Shown here one piece after another: positions 63,501 to 64,000 of a stretch of DNA of 64,000 nucleotides. How positions within the stretch are numbered: the first letter of the stretch is position 1; each line of letters opens with the position of its first letter. Both the position numbers and the translations under genes were made by a program. Location of the stretch: NCBI GenBank assembly GCA_013398275.1, contig VZSE01000715.1, forward strand, positions 459,767 through 523,766, written 5' to 3'. This stretch comes from Promerops cafer. Its lineage: Eukaryota > Chordata > Aves > Passeriformes > Nectariniidae. The notes beneath the pieces are model-generated. The model saw only the letters and a program-made list of their open reading frames with translations, was not told the DNA's origin and made no database searches.

Positions 63501-64000
63501 AGCCTTCTTTTAAATGCTAAATAGAATAATAAAGCACTGGAAAAAATAGATTATTACATAGAAATCTGCATTATCTATCTGTGCAAAGCTTTCCAAGACA
63601 GATGCTGAGGCCTGAGAAGAGCGGTGCATACTTCTGCCTCTCTCTGTACATGTACCAGAGCGCCTCACCATTTCCAAGGAGATGGGGATGCCTCCAAAGG
63701 CTGCCTACAGGATTTGCCACTTGGATACCCCATGTAAATCCCTGGGTTTTATCTGAAACCATTGAAGTTACTTGCAAAACACTACGAGACCTACAAAACG
63801 CTACTCAAAATAGAACCATGGCAAGTTAGGGCCCTATTTAGAAACTTGTATATAGAGATGTGAATTGTCATAACAAAAACATATTAACCATTTTTAATAA
63901 CTACTGTCATAGTTGGTTCCACGATGGCCCCTTAGGAACAACCTATTTTTTTTCCTATGCGACCTGACTGTAATCTTATAAAACAAAAAAAAAAAAAAAA
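60592..64000 (-). other. BEND7: BEND7 5' intron (partial)
   Basis: I see no exon for the BEND7 N-terminus here. An AT microsatellite-like patch (TATATA and CTCTCT runs) lies at about 61,608-61,690, a local GC-rich patch at about 61,960-62,300, and an A run of 16 at the window's right end (63,985-64,000). Confidence 0.6.
61608..61690. repeat. AT-rich simple repeat patch
   Basis: Interrupted TATATA, CTCTCT and TATTTCTATTTC motifs form low-complexity sequence without a fixed unit. Confidence 0.8.

Noticed and set aside
63985..64000. A run at the right edge as a transcript or retrotransposon tail
   Set aside because: The sequence is cut off by the window, no retrotransposed body or poly(A) signal at proper distance is evident, and it may be a simple homopolymer.

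Overview
The window is vertebrate nuclear DNA, almost certainly from a bird. It contains about fifteen fragments of CR1 LINEs, the main interspersed repeat of bird and other reptile genomes, plus one solo retroviral LTR of a type I associate with songbird ERVs (recalled, not searched). Bacterial features such as operons, ribosome binding sites and CRISPR arrays are absent. Genes are split into short exons with GT/AG borders, and most open frames in the window are chance.

Two protein-coding genes are supported, both on the minus strand. (1) SEPHS1 (selenophosphate synthetase 1) occupies about 1-11,700. Coding exons 2, 3 and 4 lie at 8720-8972, 5460-5563 and 871-978 and encode residues 1-135; the rest lies beyond the left edge. 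Its GC-rich promoter/first-exon island is at about 11,230-11,768 and is interrupted by a 374-base gap (11,769-12,142). (2) BEND7 (BEN domain containing 7) occupies about 26,425-60,591 and beyond. Five internal coding exons are certain (60,292-60,591; 54,362-54,484; 51,626-51,891; 46,511-46,736; 41,181-41,300). A short terminal exon at 28,654-28,706 and a 2.2-kb 3' UTR ending near 26,425 are inferred from splice and polyadenylation signals. The N-terminal BEND7 exon is not visible and probably lies beyond 64,000. The order BEND7 then SEPHS1 on the same strand agrees with my recollection of human 10p13.

Layout: 1-11.2 kb SEPHS1 introns and exons; 11.2-12.2 kb promoter island and gap; 12.2-26.4 kb intergenic, GC-rich in its middle and carrying several CR1 fragments in both orientations; 26.4-28.7 kb putative BEND7 3' UTR with two poly(A) signals and two Pumilio sites; 28.7-41.2 kb a long BEND7 intron with conserved-element-like patches; 41.2-60.6 kb BEND7 exons and introns with CR1 copies, an assembly duplication at 43.5-44.1 kb and a solo LTR at 58 kb; 60.6-64 kb 5' intron of BEND7.

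The two genes are functionally unrelated: one is a homologue of selenophosphate synthetase, the other a predicted nuclear DNA-binding factor. I found no convincing undescribed system. The items most worth checking are the BEND7 3' end, a CR1 insertion about 40 bases from a BEND7 splice donor, a 17-bp perfect hairpin beside the solo LTR, two unassigned plus-strand open frames next to splice signals, and the false duplication at the single-N gap.
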